A DNA stretch of 60,051 nucleotides, taken from assembly GCA_021166725.1 (NCBI GenBank), contig JAJPES010000081.1, forward strand, positions 1 through 60,051. Direction: 5' to 3'. How positions within the stretch are numbered: the stretch's first letter is position 1; the number at the start of each line of letters is the position of its first letter. A program made the position numbers and the translations under genes. The DNA is from Burkholderiaceae bacterium (GTDB taxonomy: Bacteria > Pseudomonadota > Gammaproteobacteria > Burkholderiales > Burkholderiaceae_E). This document shows, in pieces, positions 52,577 through 60,051 of the stretch. The notes beneath the pieces were generated by a model. It was given only the letters and a program-made list of their open reading frames with translations, did not search any database and was not told the origin of the DNA.

Positions 52577-53373
52577 ACAGCGACATTCTCGAGCGCATCG
52601 TCACCGTCAAGCGCGACGAGCTGGCTTCCTGCAAGCGCGAGCGCCCTTTCGTTGCCGCCCGCCGAAAGGCCGAGGCGGCGGTTCGGGCCGATCCCCCCCG
52701 AGGCTTCGAGGCGGCGATGCGCGTGCGCATCGAGCGCGGCGACCCGGCGGTGATCGCCGAGATCAAGCAGGCGAGCCCGAGCAAGGGCGTGCTGCGCGAA
52801 CCCTTCGATCCGCCGGCGATCGCGCGCAGTTACGAGCGGCACGGCGCCGCGTGCCTGTCGGTGCTCACCGATGAAACCTTTTTTCGCGGCGCGCTGAGCG
52901 ACCTGCGCGCTGCCCGCGCCGCCTGCGCGCTGCCCGCGCTGCGCAAGGACTTCATCGTCGATGCCTATCAGCTTTACGAGGCGCGCAGCAGCGGTGCCGA
53001 CGCGATCCTGCTGATCGCGGCCGTGCTCGACGATGTGCAGCTCGCCGACTTCGCGTCGATCGCGTGCGACCTGCGCATGGACGTGCTCGTCGAAGTGCAC
53101 GCGGCCGACGAACTCGGGCGCGCCCTGCAACTCGACACGGCGCTCGTCGGCATCAACAACCGCAACCTGCGCAGCTTCGACGTCTCGCTCGACACCACGC
53201 TGTCGTTGCTGCCGCTGGTGCCCCCCGGCAAGATCGTCGTCACCGAAAGCGGCATCCGCTCGCGCGAGGATGTCGCGCGCATGCGCGAAGCGGGGGTGAA
53301 CGGGTTCCTGGTCGGCGAGGCGTTCATGCGCGCGCCCGAACCGGGGGAGGCGCTGGAGGAGCTGTTTTTCTGA
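52573..53373 (+). CDS. trpC: Indole-3-glycerol phosphate synthase
   Basis: 266 aa TIM barrel, not fused to Trp[17 protein letters not shown] (catalytic Glu, Lys), [64 protein letters not shown] are all present. Last gene of the operon; trpF, trpB and trpA are elsewhere, usual for betaproteobacteria. Confidence 0.98.
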   Translation: MNSDILERIVTVKRDELASCKRERPFVAARRKAEAAVRADPPRGFEAAMRVRIERGDPAVIAEIKQASPSKGVLREPFDPPAIARSYERHGAACLSVLTDETFFRGALSDLRAARAACALPALRKDFIVDAYQLYEARSSGADAILLIAAVLDDVQLADFASIACDLRMDVLVEVHAADELGRALQLDTALVGINNRNLRSFDVSLDTTLSLLPLVPPGKIVVTESGIRSREDVARMREAGVNGFLVGEAFMRAPEPGEALEELFF

Positions 53374-53387
53374 AGTGCAGCGAACGG

Positions 53388-53684
53388 CTACATGCGGGTA
53401 GTCCAGTATCCCGGCTCCCTATGCTGGTGAGCTATGGCGTAGATCTGGGGTCCGGCGTATTCGTCAGGTTCGTAGATGACCGTGTACGGGAAGCGATCGA
53501 AGTGATAGAGCCGTAGCCCGTGCTCGCCGCGCGGACCACGTTGTTGGTTCTCGACAAGCAGGTCACGCACGCGCTCGAATTCCGCGAGAAACGCCTCGGC
53601 CACAGCGCGATTTGCATGCTCCGCGTAATACACCGCAGCATCGCCGAGTTCGGTCTCGGCATCCGGGTGCAGCCAGTAGCTCAC
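53388..53684 (-). CDS. ParE/RelE-family toxin
   Basis: 98 aa. LHPDAETELGDAAVYYAEHANRAVAEAFLAEFERVRDLL then HGLRLYHFDRFPYTVIYEPD and IYAIAHQHREPGYW follow the ParE/RelE fold (A--EL--A--YY; R-----FPY-V-Y; A--H--R-P-YW). Its start overlaps the antitoxin stop (ATGA). ParE (gyrase) or RelE (mRNA) target not distinguishable here. Confidence 0.92.
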   Translation of the reverse strand: MSYWLHPDAETELGDAAVYYAEHANRAVAEAFLAEFERVRDLLVENQQRGPRGEHGLRLYHFDRFPYTVIYEPDEYAGPQIYAIAHQHREPGYWTTRM

Positions 53685-53905
53685 GAAATCCGGGAACGGA
53701 CTCGGGCGAGCGCGTCGTCTCCAGAAACCATCGACGCCTCGCCCCTGCGAACTGCGTCGCGTCTGCTACGCGCGAGTGCGAGCCATTCGGCTTGCACTGG
53801 CGATCCCGGCTCCAGGCTGGCGATGAGACGATCGACGAGTTTGGCCCGCTCCTCGGGCGGGAGGCTTAGCGCTTGGGTAGCGATATCTTCGACGTGTGTG
53901 GGCAT
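53681..53905 (-). CDS. Addiction-module antitoxin (PF09720-like)
   Basis: 74 aa: MPTHVEDIATQALSLPPEERAKLVDRLIASLE is the typical start of these antitoxins (A--L---ER--L---L--SLE); the C-terminal half (EWLALARSRRDAVRRGEASMVSGDDALARVRSRI) is the toxin-wrapping part. Overlaps the toxin gene. ATG at 53905; longer frames are Arg-rich noise. Confidence 0.92.
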   Translation of the reverse strand: MPTHVEDIATQALSLPPEERAKLVDRLIASLEPGSPVQAEWLALARSRRDAVRRGEASMVSGDDALARVRSRIS

Positions 53906-53924
53906 GATCGATCCGGGAGACCTA

Positions 53925-53937
53925 TAGGACAATCCTA
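53925..53937. promoter_or_regulatory. Operator-like palindrome upstream of the toxin-antitoxin genes
   Basis: TAGGA-CAA-TCCTA, a 5-bp inverted repeat 20 bases before the antitoxin ATG, overlapping CCTATAGG. Position fits autoregulation by the antitoxin or the complex. Confidence 0.5.
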
Positions 53938-53990
53938 CATCCGCTGCGGGACGAGCAGTGCGTCGAGTTCGAATGGCTGCGCCGTAAGCA

Positions 53991-55910
53991 TTAGTCCCCT
54001 CGGCCTTTCGTACGGCCCAGCCACTCATCGAGCAGCCGCTTCGTCGCCGCCGACCGGCGCTTTTCGATCCCGAGCTTCGCCTCCGTCTTCGGCGGCGCAT
54101 CCAGCTCGATCTCGCGCTCGATCAGCTCGTCGCGCCGAAACGCGTGCACGCGCAGCCGATCACCCGGGCGCCGCCGTGCGAGTAGCGTCTTGCACGCCGC
54201 CTCGTCGGCCACGCGCAGATCGTCGATGGCGACCAGCACGTCACCTGCGGAAAGTCCGCCGCGCTCGGCCGCCTGCCCGTTGTACGCGTTTGCGATCGTC
54301 AATTGCCCGTCGCGCATCGCGAGCTTCGCGCCGATCGACGACGGACCCTGCTCGCCTGTGCCGAGTTCGAGTCGAACCCCGAACGGACGCAGCAGCGCGG
54401 CGAACGGAAGCTCCGCCGTGCCGTAGGCCCACGCGCGGATCTGCGCATCGAGCCGCAGCCCGACCGCTTCCTCGAGCAGCCGCGGGAATTCGTCTTCCGC
54501 GAGACCCTCGCCGCCGTCGAACGCGTTCTTCCCGAAGCGCTCCCACATCGCCCGCAGCACGTCGTCGAGCGAGTGCTTTCCGCGCGTGCGCTCGCGAATC
54601 GTCAGGTCGAGCGCGAGCGCAACGAGCGAACCTTTCGCGTAATAGCTGACCACCGCGTTCGGCGCGTTCTCGTCCTGCCGATAGAACTTGATCCACGCAT
54701 CGAAGCTCGATTCGGCAATGCTCTGCGTGCGCCGACCCGGGCCGCGCTGCACGTTCGAGATCGTTTTGGCGAGCAGCGCAAGATACGCGTCGCGGTCGAT
54801 GACGCCCGCGCGCACGAGCATCAGGTCGTCGTAGTACGAGGTGAAGCCCTCGAAGATCCACAGCAGCCGTGTGTAGCTTTCGTTCTGCAGGTCCGGCGCG
54901 ACGAATGCCGCCGGCCGGATGCGTTTGACGTTCCACGAATGAAAATACTCGTGGCTCGCCAGTCCGAGGAACGAGCGGTAGTCCTCCGACGGCTCGCGCA
55001 TGCCCGCGTGGGGCAGCTCTTTGCGCGAGCAGATCAGCGACGAGCTCGACCGGTGCTCGAGCCCGCCGTAGCCGCTGCCGACGACGAGCACCTGGAACAG
55101 GTAGCGGTCGAAGGGGGCGCGCCGGCGACGGGGGTCGAACAGCCGCACCTGCTCGCTGCACACACGGCGCAGATCGCGGCATAGGCGCTCCGTGTCCGCG
55201 TCGTGCCGGCCGGTGAGCGCGATCTCGTGCCGGGCGCCGCCGACGTCGAAGGACGCCAGCATGAAGCGCCCCATCTCGACCGGGTGATCGATCAGTTCCT
55301 CGTAGTCGCGAGCCCGATACGCGCCGAACGCGTGTTCGCGCGCACCCGCCGAAGGCATCGTCGTCGCCACGCGCCAGTCGGCGTAGGCGTCGCCGGGCGG
55401 CGGATCGAGAAGCAGGTCGCACGGCTGCGCCTCGTGGCCTATCGCGCGCAGGAACACGCTCGCGCCGTTGAAGAAGCCGTGCGTCGAATCGAGGTGCGCC
55501 GCACGCACCGAGAGATCCCACGCATAGACCTGGTAGCGCACGTGAAGCGCTTCGTCGCAGCGCGCCGCCTGCCACGTCGCCTTGTCGAGCTTGCGCAGCG
55601 CCACGCGGCGACCGGACGCGCTCGACGCCTCGATCGACACGACGTTGCGCGCGAACTCGCGGATCATGTAGCTGCCCGGCGTCCATGCGGGCATCGCAAC
55701 CCGCTGGCCCCGAGGATCGGGATGCGCGATCCTGAGCTCGATCTCGAAGCGATGTGCGTTGGGGTCGATCGGCGTGACGCGGTATCGCAGCGCCGCAGTC
55801 TTCTCGGGGATGCTGCCTCGATCGGCTGCGGTGCGACCTCGATCCGGCGCGGCGCTTCGCTGCTCCGCGCCGGTTGCCGCGACCTGCTCGGGAAGCTCGG
55901 TGCGCCTCAC
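53991..55910 (-). CDS. M61 family glycyl aminopeptidase with PDZ domain
   Basis: About 639 aa. N-terminal beta domain (LRYRVTPIDPNAHRFEIELRIAHPDPRGQRVAMPAWTPGSYMIREFARNV), zinc site HEYFHSWNVKR with downstream Glu in WIFEGFTSYYDDL, and a C-terminal PDZ domain (LTIANAYNGQAAERGGLSAGDVLVAIDDL). GTG at 55910 overlaps the preceding reductase stop; it gives 40 unconserved residues, so the start may be later. No signal peptide seen, so cytoplasmic location is likely. Confidence 0.92.
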   Translation of the reverse strand: MRRTELPEQVAATGAEQRSAAPDRGRTAADRGSIPEKTAALRYRVTPIDPNAHRFEIELRIAHPDPRGQRVAMPAWTPGSYMIREFARNVVSIEASSASGRRVALRKLDKATWQAARCDEALHVRYQVYAWDLSVRAAHLDSTHGFFNGASVFLRAIGHEAQPCDLLLDPPPGDAYADWRVATTMPSAGAREHAFGAYRARDYEELIDHPVEMGRFMLASFDVGGARHEIALTGRHDADTERLCRDLRRVCSEQVRLFDPRRRRAPFDRYLFQVLVVGSGYGGLEHRSSSSLICSRKELPHAGMREPSEDYRSFLGLASHEYFHSWNVKRIRPAAFVAPDLQNESYTRLLWIFEGFTSYYDDLMLVRAGVIDRDAYLALLAKTISNVQRGPGRRTQSIAESSFDAWIKFYRQDENAPNAVVSYYAKGSLVALALDLTIRERTRGKHSLDDVLRAMWERFGKNAFDGGEGLAEDEFPRLLEEAVGLRLDAQIRAWAYGTAELPFAALLRPFGVRLELGTGEQGPSSIGAKLAMRDGQLTIANAYNGQAAERGGLSAGDVLVAIDDLRVADEAACKTLLARRRPGDRLRVHAFRRDELIEREIELDAPPKTEAKLGIEKRRSAATKRLLDEWLGRTKGRGD

Positions 55911-56902
55911 CGGTTCACGTCGACCGCGGTGCGGCCGCGAACGTGGCCGGCGAGCATCTCCGGCGCGACGCGCAATGCATCGTCGAGGCCGACCACCTGG
56001 GTGATCCGGTCGAGCGCCTCGCGATCGAGCTCGTTCGCCAGCCGGGTCCACGCCGCGCGGCGATCCTCGATCGGGCACATCACCGAATCGACGCCGATCA
56101 GCCGCACGCCGCGCAGGATGAACGGCGCAACCGTCGCGGGGAAGTCCATCCCCTGCGCGAGGCCGCAGGCGGCAACCGTGCCGCGGTAGCGCGTCTGCGC
56201 GCAGGCGTTGGCCAGCGTGTGCGATCCCACCGCGTCGACGACGCCCGCCCAGCGCTCCTTCTGCAGCGGCTTGCCCGGCGCGGAGAGCGTCGCGCGATCG
56301 ACGATCTCGGCGGCGCCCAGTTCGCGCAGGTATGCCTCCTCGGCGGCGCGGCCGGTCGATGCGACCACCCGGAAACCGAGCTTCGCGAGCAGCGCGATCG
56401 CCACGCTGCCGACGCCGCCCGCGGCGCCGGTGACGAGCACCTCGCCCTGGTCGGGAGCGACGCCTTGCCGCTCGAGCATCATCACGCACAGCATCGCCGT
56501 GTAGCCGGCGGTGCCGATCGACATCGCGCGACGCGAGTCGAGTGCGGTCGGCATGGCGACGAGCCAGTCGCCGCGCAGTCGCGCCCGCTGCGCGAGACAG
56601 CCCCAGTGTGTCTCGCCCACGCCCCATCCGTTCAGGATCACCCGATCGCCTTTGGCGAAGCCGGCGTGCGAACTTTCCTCGACGACTCCGGCGCCGTCGA
56701 TGCCCGGAACCATCGGCCAGCGCCGCACGACCGGCGAGCGATTGGTCAGCGCCAGCGCGTCCTTGTAGTTCAGCGCGGAATATTCGACGCGCAGCGTGAC
56801 GTCGGCGTCCGGCGTGGCCGCCGTCAACTCGTCGTCCGCCATCGAGCGTCGTTTCGCCGTGAAACCCGCGTCGGTCTTCTCCAGATACAGCGCATCGAAC
56901 AT
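55907..56902 (-). CDS. acuI: AcuI/YhdH-type acrylyl-CoA reductase (quinone oxidoreductase family)
   Basis: 331 aa zinc-less MDR protein: VEYSALNYKDALALTNRSPVVRRWPMVPGIDGAGVV, NGWGVGETHWGCLAQRARL, VLVTGAAGGVGSVAIALLAKLGFRV and IGVDSVMCP are AcuI/YhdH signatures. Reduces acryloyl-CoA to propanoyl-CoA with NADPH. Upstream of, and overlapping, the M61 gene. Confidence 0.92.
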   Translation of the reverse strand: MFDALYLEKTDAGFTAKRRSMADDELTAATPDADVTLRVEYSALNYKDALALTNRSPVVRRWPMVPGIDGAGVVEESSHAGFAKGDRVILNGWGVGETHWGCLAQRARLRGDWLVAMPTALDSRRAMSIGTAGYTAMLCVMMLERQGVAPDQGEVLVTGAAGGVGSVAIALLAKLGFRVVASTGRAAEEAYLRELGAAEIVDRATLSAPGKPLQKERWAGVVDAVGSHTLANACAQTRYRGTVAACGLAQGMDFPATVAPFILRGVRLIGVDSVMCPIEDRRAAWTRLANELDREALDRITQVVGLDDALRVAPEMLAGHVRGRTAVDVNR

Positions 56903-57137
56903 CGTCGTCTCCGCATCGAAATCGTCGCCGGCAGGCTAGCCGATCTGTGCGGCAACGTCGATTCGGTCACGCTGCCCGAACGGCCGAGTGACTACATTCG
57001 ACGGCAAACCGCGGCGCGTCCGTTCTGCGAGTGGGGTCGCCGCGAGCGCGGCGATTCACCCCCTGGCCAGTGGGTTGCTGAGTGCGGCGCCCCGGACGCC
57101 CGGTTACGATCCGGCGACCCCGTTACGGAGCCTCGCA

Positions 57138-58181
57138 GTGGAATACAAGTCGAAGAAGTCCGGCAAAGCCCGCGTGATGCGGTTTCTCGGCCGTGCGGTT
57201 CCTGCCGTCCTGGCGGTCGGGGTCCTTGCGGCGTGCGGTGGAGGCGGGGGGAGCGGGGGTGACGGCAACGTGTCCGTACAGCCGTGCAATTCGCAGAACA
57301 GTCGCGGTGACGGATACGCGATCGGCTCGTGTGCGGCGACGACGACCAACGTGCTCCAGCCGATCGAGGCGGCGGTGGCCGTCAACGGCGTCGATGCGTA
57401 CACGCTGACGCTCGACTTTCCGCCAGATCTGTCGTCGCTCGACTCGGTGACGGGCTTCACATCCGCCAACAAGCCGCCGGATGCACTGCGCAACATCATC
57501 GGCATCATGGAGGGGCAGGCGTACGAGAACCCGATGACGGGCAAGAACCTCCTGCCTCCGTACGTCGCGATCACCGATTTCTTCCAGGCGACGAACTACG
57601 AGAACAAGGAGGTGCAGCCCAGCCTGAAGTACGCGAGTTTCGGTACGTGGGAGAAGTTCGCCGGCGCGGGGCTGGAGGGGTTCAACGAGGGATATTTGGG
57701 TGTCTGGTACGCGGAGCGGCCCGCGCCTCCGGTCATCGTTCCGGATGCGCCCCTCGTGGCCGCCACCTACAAGGGCCGTGCAGTTGGCATCGTGGGCGTC
57801 GCGAATGCTGGCGCGCCTGACTTCTTGAAGCAGATCGGCGGACGCTTCGGCTTCAGCGCTCCGATCACGATACAAGTGAGCGGCAGTCGCATCGAAAGTG
57901 CGCGAATAAACGACCTCACCATCTCCTGGCAACAGGCTGGCGCGACTCTCAACGTGGCGGAGCTGGATTTGAATCCTCTGGTGTTCGGCGAATCGACGAC
58001 GCCACCGGGGCTTCTTGCGGGAGCCGTTGCATCCGACCCAGCCGGCTCGATCTCCGGCAAATACGAAGCGCGCTACTTCGGCAGCGCCAGCGATCACGCC
58101 ACGGAGATCGCCGGACGCTTCCGTTTCACGACGAGCAACGGACTGGTCGGCGTGGCTTCGTTCGGCGCGATCCGCCAATAG
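57138..58181 (+). CDS. Surface lipoprotein with TbpB-like C-terminal barrel
   Basis: 347 aa. Lipoprotein signal ([20 protein letters not shown]; lipobox LAAC) followed by a Gly/Ser linker. The C-terminal end [28 protein letters not shown]...[13 protein letters not shown] matches the barrel of TbpB/factor-H-binding-like lipoproteins (F-G--A-E-AG-F------G--G-FGA-R). Such proteins are often exported to the surface by Slam. No Slam or TonB receptor is adjacent. GTG at 57138 follows GGAG; ATG at 57177 is the alternative. Confidence 0.8.
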   Translation: MEYKSKKSGKARVMRFLGRAVPAVLAVGVLAACGGGGGSGGDGNVSVQPCNSQNSRGDGYAIGSCAATTTNVLQPIEAAVAVNGVDAYTLTLDFPPDLSSLDSVTGFTSANKPPDALRNIIGIMEGQAYENPMTGKNLLPPYVAITDFFQATNYENKEVQPSLKYASFGTWEKFAGAGLEGFNEGYLGVWYAERPAPPVIVPDAPLVAATYKGRAVGIVGVANAGAPDFLKQIGGRFGFSAPITIQVSGSRIESARINDLTISWQQAGATLNVAELDLNPLVFGESTTPPGLLAGAVASDPAGSISGKYEARYFGSASDHATEIAGRFRFTTSNGLVGVASFGAIRQ

Positions 58182-58222
58182 CGCAGAATCGGGCGTTCGC
58201 CATCCGAAGCGGAGCACTCGCG

Positions 58223-59011
58223 ATGTTAAAGGGCAGCACCTACCAGAACATCCTCGTCGAGCCGCGCGGTCGCGTCGGCGTCGTCACGCTGAACCGTCCG
58301 AAGCAGCTCAATGCGTTGAACGACGCACTGATGGACGAGCTCGGCGCGGCGCTCGTCGATTTCGATGCCGACGACAGCATCGGCGCGATCGTCGTCACCG
58401 GCAGCGACAAGGCCTTCGCCGCCGGGGCGGACATCGGCGCGATGGCCGGCTGGAGCTACATGGACGTCTACCGCAACGAGTACATCACTCGCAACTGGGA
58501 GACGATCCGCCGCGTGCGCAAGCCGGTGATCGCCGCGGTCGCCGGCTACGCGCTGGGCGGCGGCTGCGAACTGGCGATGATGTGCGACATCATCATCGCC
58601 GCCGACAACGCGAAGTTCGGCCAGCCCGAGGTCAAGCTCGGCATCATCCCGGGCGCCGGCGGCACGCAGCGCCTGCCGCGCGCGGTATCGAAGGCGAAGG
58701 CGATGGACCTGTGCCTTACGGCGCGCAACATGGACGCGCAGGAGGCTGAGCGTGCCGGCCTGGTGTCACGCGTCGTACCCGCCGATCGCCTGCTCGACGA
58801 GGCGATCGCCGCCGCCACGACGATCGCCGGCTACTCGCTGCCGTCGGTGATGATGATCAAGGAGGCGGTCAACCGCGCCTACGAATCGCCGCTTGCCGAA
58901 GGGATCCTCTTCGAGCGGCGTCTGTTTCATTCGCTGTTCGCCACCGACGACCAGAAGGAAGGCATGGCGGCCTTCGTCGAGAAGCGCAAGCCGGATTTCC
59001 GCCACCGCTGA
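58223..59011 (+). CDS. Enoyl-CoA hydratase (crotonase family)
   Basis: 262 aa. [17 protein letters not shown], oxyanion hole [15 protein letters not shown], and the two catalytic glutamates in [15 protein letters not shown] and [24 protein letters not shown]. Hydrates trans-2-enoyl-CoA in beta-oxidation or related degradation. ATG at 58223 follows GGAGC. Last gene before the rRNA operon. Confidence 0.94.
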   Translation: MLKGSTYQNILVEPRGRVGVVTLNRPKQLNALNDALMDELGAALVDFDADDSIGAIVVTGSDKAFAAGADIGAMAGWSYMDVYRNEYITRNWETIRRVRKPVIAAVAGYALGGGCELAMMCDIIIAADNAKFGQPEVKLGIIPGAGGTQRLPRAVSKAKAMDLCLTARNMDAQEAERAGLVSRVVPADRLLDEAIAAATTIAGYSLPSVMMIKEAVNRAYESPLAEGILFERRLFHSLFATDDQKEGMAAFVEKRKPDFRHR

Positions 59012-59595
59012 CCTGCGATGGCGGTCCGGCAAGGGCCGCCGTTGCGACGGCTTCATGCTTCCGTGCAGTGCCGGGTGCGAGCGGGCTCGGTATGGCGACA
59101 CCGCATGCGAAGGCGCGACTGCCGCGCATTTTCGCCAGCGGCGATGGCGCCACCGGGCGAGACGCTCGTTTTTTTGCGCATTCCGGCTCGCGCCATGAGC
59201 GGCGCACCGCGGAATGCGCACTTCGCGCGCATTCGCATCCGCGACTGAGTCCCGCGGCGATCGCAACGGCCCCAGGCAGCGAGCGCCGATTGTGCGTGTC
59301 TCTGCCAGCGCCTGTCCCCTGCTACAACCACGCCGACGCCGGTCAACACGACCGATGAGCGTCGACTCGGCCGACCCGAAGCGCCGACCCGAAGCACCGA
59401 CCCCAAGCGCCGACTCGCACCGCCGACCCGCGGCCAGCGGGCTTCCTGCTCGCTTCGCGGGCCCGCGTGCCCCACGTCGGCTACGCAACTTGCACCTCTC
59501 CCCCGGCCCTGCTAAAGTCGCGGGTTCCTCAACGACGAACGTTTCGCCGGCGAGGTCCGGGAAGTGCAAAGGCGCCCCGGGGGCAGCGCAGGGCG
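59012..59595 (+). other. Non-coding region upstream of the rRNA promoter
   Basis: About 580 bases with no convincing gene. It holds an 11-bp inverted repeat TGCGCATTCCG/CGGAATGCGCA (59175 and 59210), and a short imperfect 13-base tandem repeat (GCCGACCCGAAGC-like) from 59369 to about 59433. Frames across it are Arg/Pro-rich noise. Confidence 0.6.
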
Positions 59596-59601
59596 GTTCG
59601 C

Positions 59602-59630
59602 TTGACACGCTTCTCTGAAGCAGTCATACT
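59602..59630 (+). promoter_or_regulatory. rRNA operon promoter (sigma-70 type)
   Basis: -35 TTGACA (59602-59607), exact 17-bp spacer, -10 CATACT (59625-59630), then a C/T-rich discriminator. Transcription probably starts near 59637, about 280 bases before 16S. Confidence 0.8.
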
Positions 59631-59705
59631 CTCCCTTCTCTGCTGATCGCGAACCGGACCGAACGCAAATGCGCTCACCGGGTACCCCAAAAGGGCGCGG
59701 TCACC

Positions 59706-59718
59706 GATCTTTAACAAT
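59706..59718 (+). promoter_or_regulatory. rRNA leader boxA antitermination site
   Basis: GATCTTTAACAAT matches boxA consensus (TGCTCTTTAACA) for Nus-factor antitermination, in the leader between promoter and 16S. Confidence 0.8.
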
Positions 59719-59915
59719 CAACAGCCGATAAGTGTGGGTGTTTGGGCGAACGCGCCAAGCCTACGGACACAGCGGGCAACCGTCGTGCCCGGAAGCCGGT
59801 TCCGTCCCGGATTCGTCCGGACGGTTCTCGAAAAATCAAACGCTCACACGGTAAATGAACATCCATTGGGAAACCAATGAATGTCAATTCCGTTCTTGAG
59901 CAAACCTAAGAGATC

Positions 59916-60051
59916 GAACTGAAGAGTTTGATCCTGGCTCAGATTGAACGCTGGCGGCATGCTTTACACATGCAAGTCGAACGGCAGCGCGGGGGCAACC
60001 CTGGCGGCGAGTGGCGAACGGGTGAGTAATACATCGGAACGTACCTGGTAG
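59916..60051 (+). rRNA. rrs: 16S ribosomal RNA, 5' end (truncated by window edge)
   Basis: Starts at about 59916 (GAACTGAAGAGTTTGATCC). GATTGAACGCTGGCGGCATGC and CAAGTCGAACGGCAGC are typical of betaproteobacteria. Only the first 136 bases are present. Confidence 0.97.

Noticed and set aside
59175..59220. 11-bp inverted repeat as a terminator for the enoyl-CoA hydratase gene
   Set aside because: The T-run precedes the stem on the plus strand and no U-run follows it on either strand.
59214..59618. 134-aa ORF upstream of the rRNA promoter
   Set aside because: Arg/Pro/Ser-rich translation of a tandem-repeat region that runs into the -35 box.

Overview
The window is a 60 kb piece of a high-GC betaproteobacterial chromosome, most likely order Burkholderiales. 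This rests on the first 136 bases of a 16S rRNA gene at the right edge, a cytochrome b with the PVWY form of the Qo motif, the petBC-sspAB order, and housekeeping proteins of betaproteobacterial type. Coding density is high, and many neighbouring genes overlap by 1-17 bases (ATGA, GTGA or TTGA junctions), so most genes sit in tight operons.

Layout. 1-2933: end of the cytochrome bc1 operon (petB, petC), a strong terminator, then sspA-sspB. 2933-3093: a 161-bp imperfect palindrome. 3120-12309: tRNA-Thr(UGU) carrying a 9.2-kb integrative element. The element has a P4-type tyrosine integrase, an AlpA-like regulator, an SSB-like protein, a DUF927 primase-helicase, several small unknown genes and low-GC cargo, and it ends in a displaced tRNA 3' half. 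I see no relaxase, conjugation or virion gene. 12406-15944: an Mla/MCE lipid-transport operon with a STAS-fused permease. 15991-22112 (minus): ilvA-hemA-prfA-prmC-grxD, then a universal stress protein and a YvlD-like membrane protein. 22174-28709: yqaA-like, HIT (probably AUU start), an unknown 563-aa protein, DUF971, ubiE, a Tim44-domain protein, ubiJ and a secreted unknown. 28719-32990: rlpA and an SDR (minus), gdhA, a DUF3014 protein, a 21-bp-stem inverted repeat and a ferritin-like protein. 33170-42137: two zinc-ribbon proteins, a DHA2 transporter, orphan napGH, a Bcr-type transporter, and a small enzyme cluster (VOC, ICL/PEPM, AhpD-like, SDR). 42161-49271: lipA, tRNA-Phe with tandem copies of its 3' end, a UbiH-family hydroxylase, dsbC, mltA, apaG, rpe and gph. 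49307-53373: the trp operon trpE-G-D-C behind a Trp-rich leader peptide. 53388-59011: a ParDE-like toxin-antitoxin pair, an M61 peptidase, an AcuI-type reductase, a TbpB-like surface lipoprotein and an enoyl-CoA hydratase. 59012-60051: the rRNA operon leader with promoter and boxA, then 16S.

The host genes are mostly core metabolism and cell envelope: ubiquinone (ubiE, ubiJ, UbiH family), tryptophan, isoleucine, haem, lipoate and glutamate synthesis. The most distinctive parts are the integrative element (a tRNA half of a different lineage, matching arm repeats at both ends, iteron-like GTAAC arrays inside its replication genes), the large palindrome beside it, the apparent trp leader peptide, the AUU-start HIT gene and the tRNA-Phe 3'-end repeats. 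No experiment or database search was run; all names come from reading motifs and gene order.
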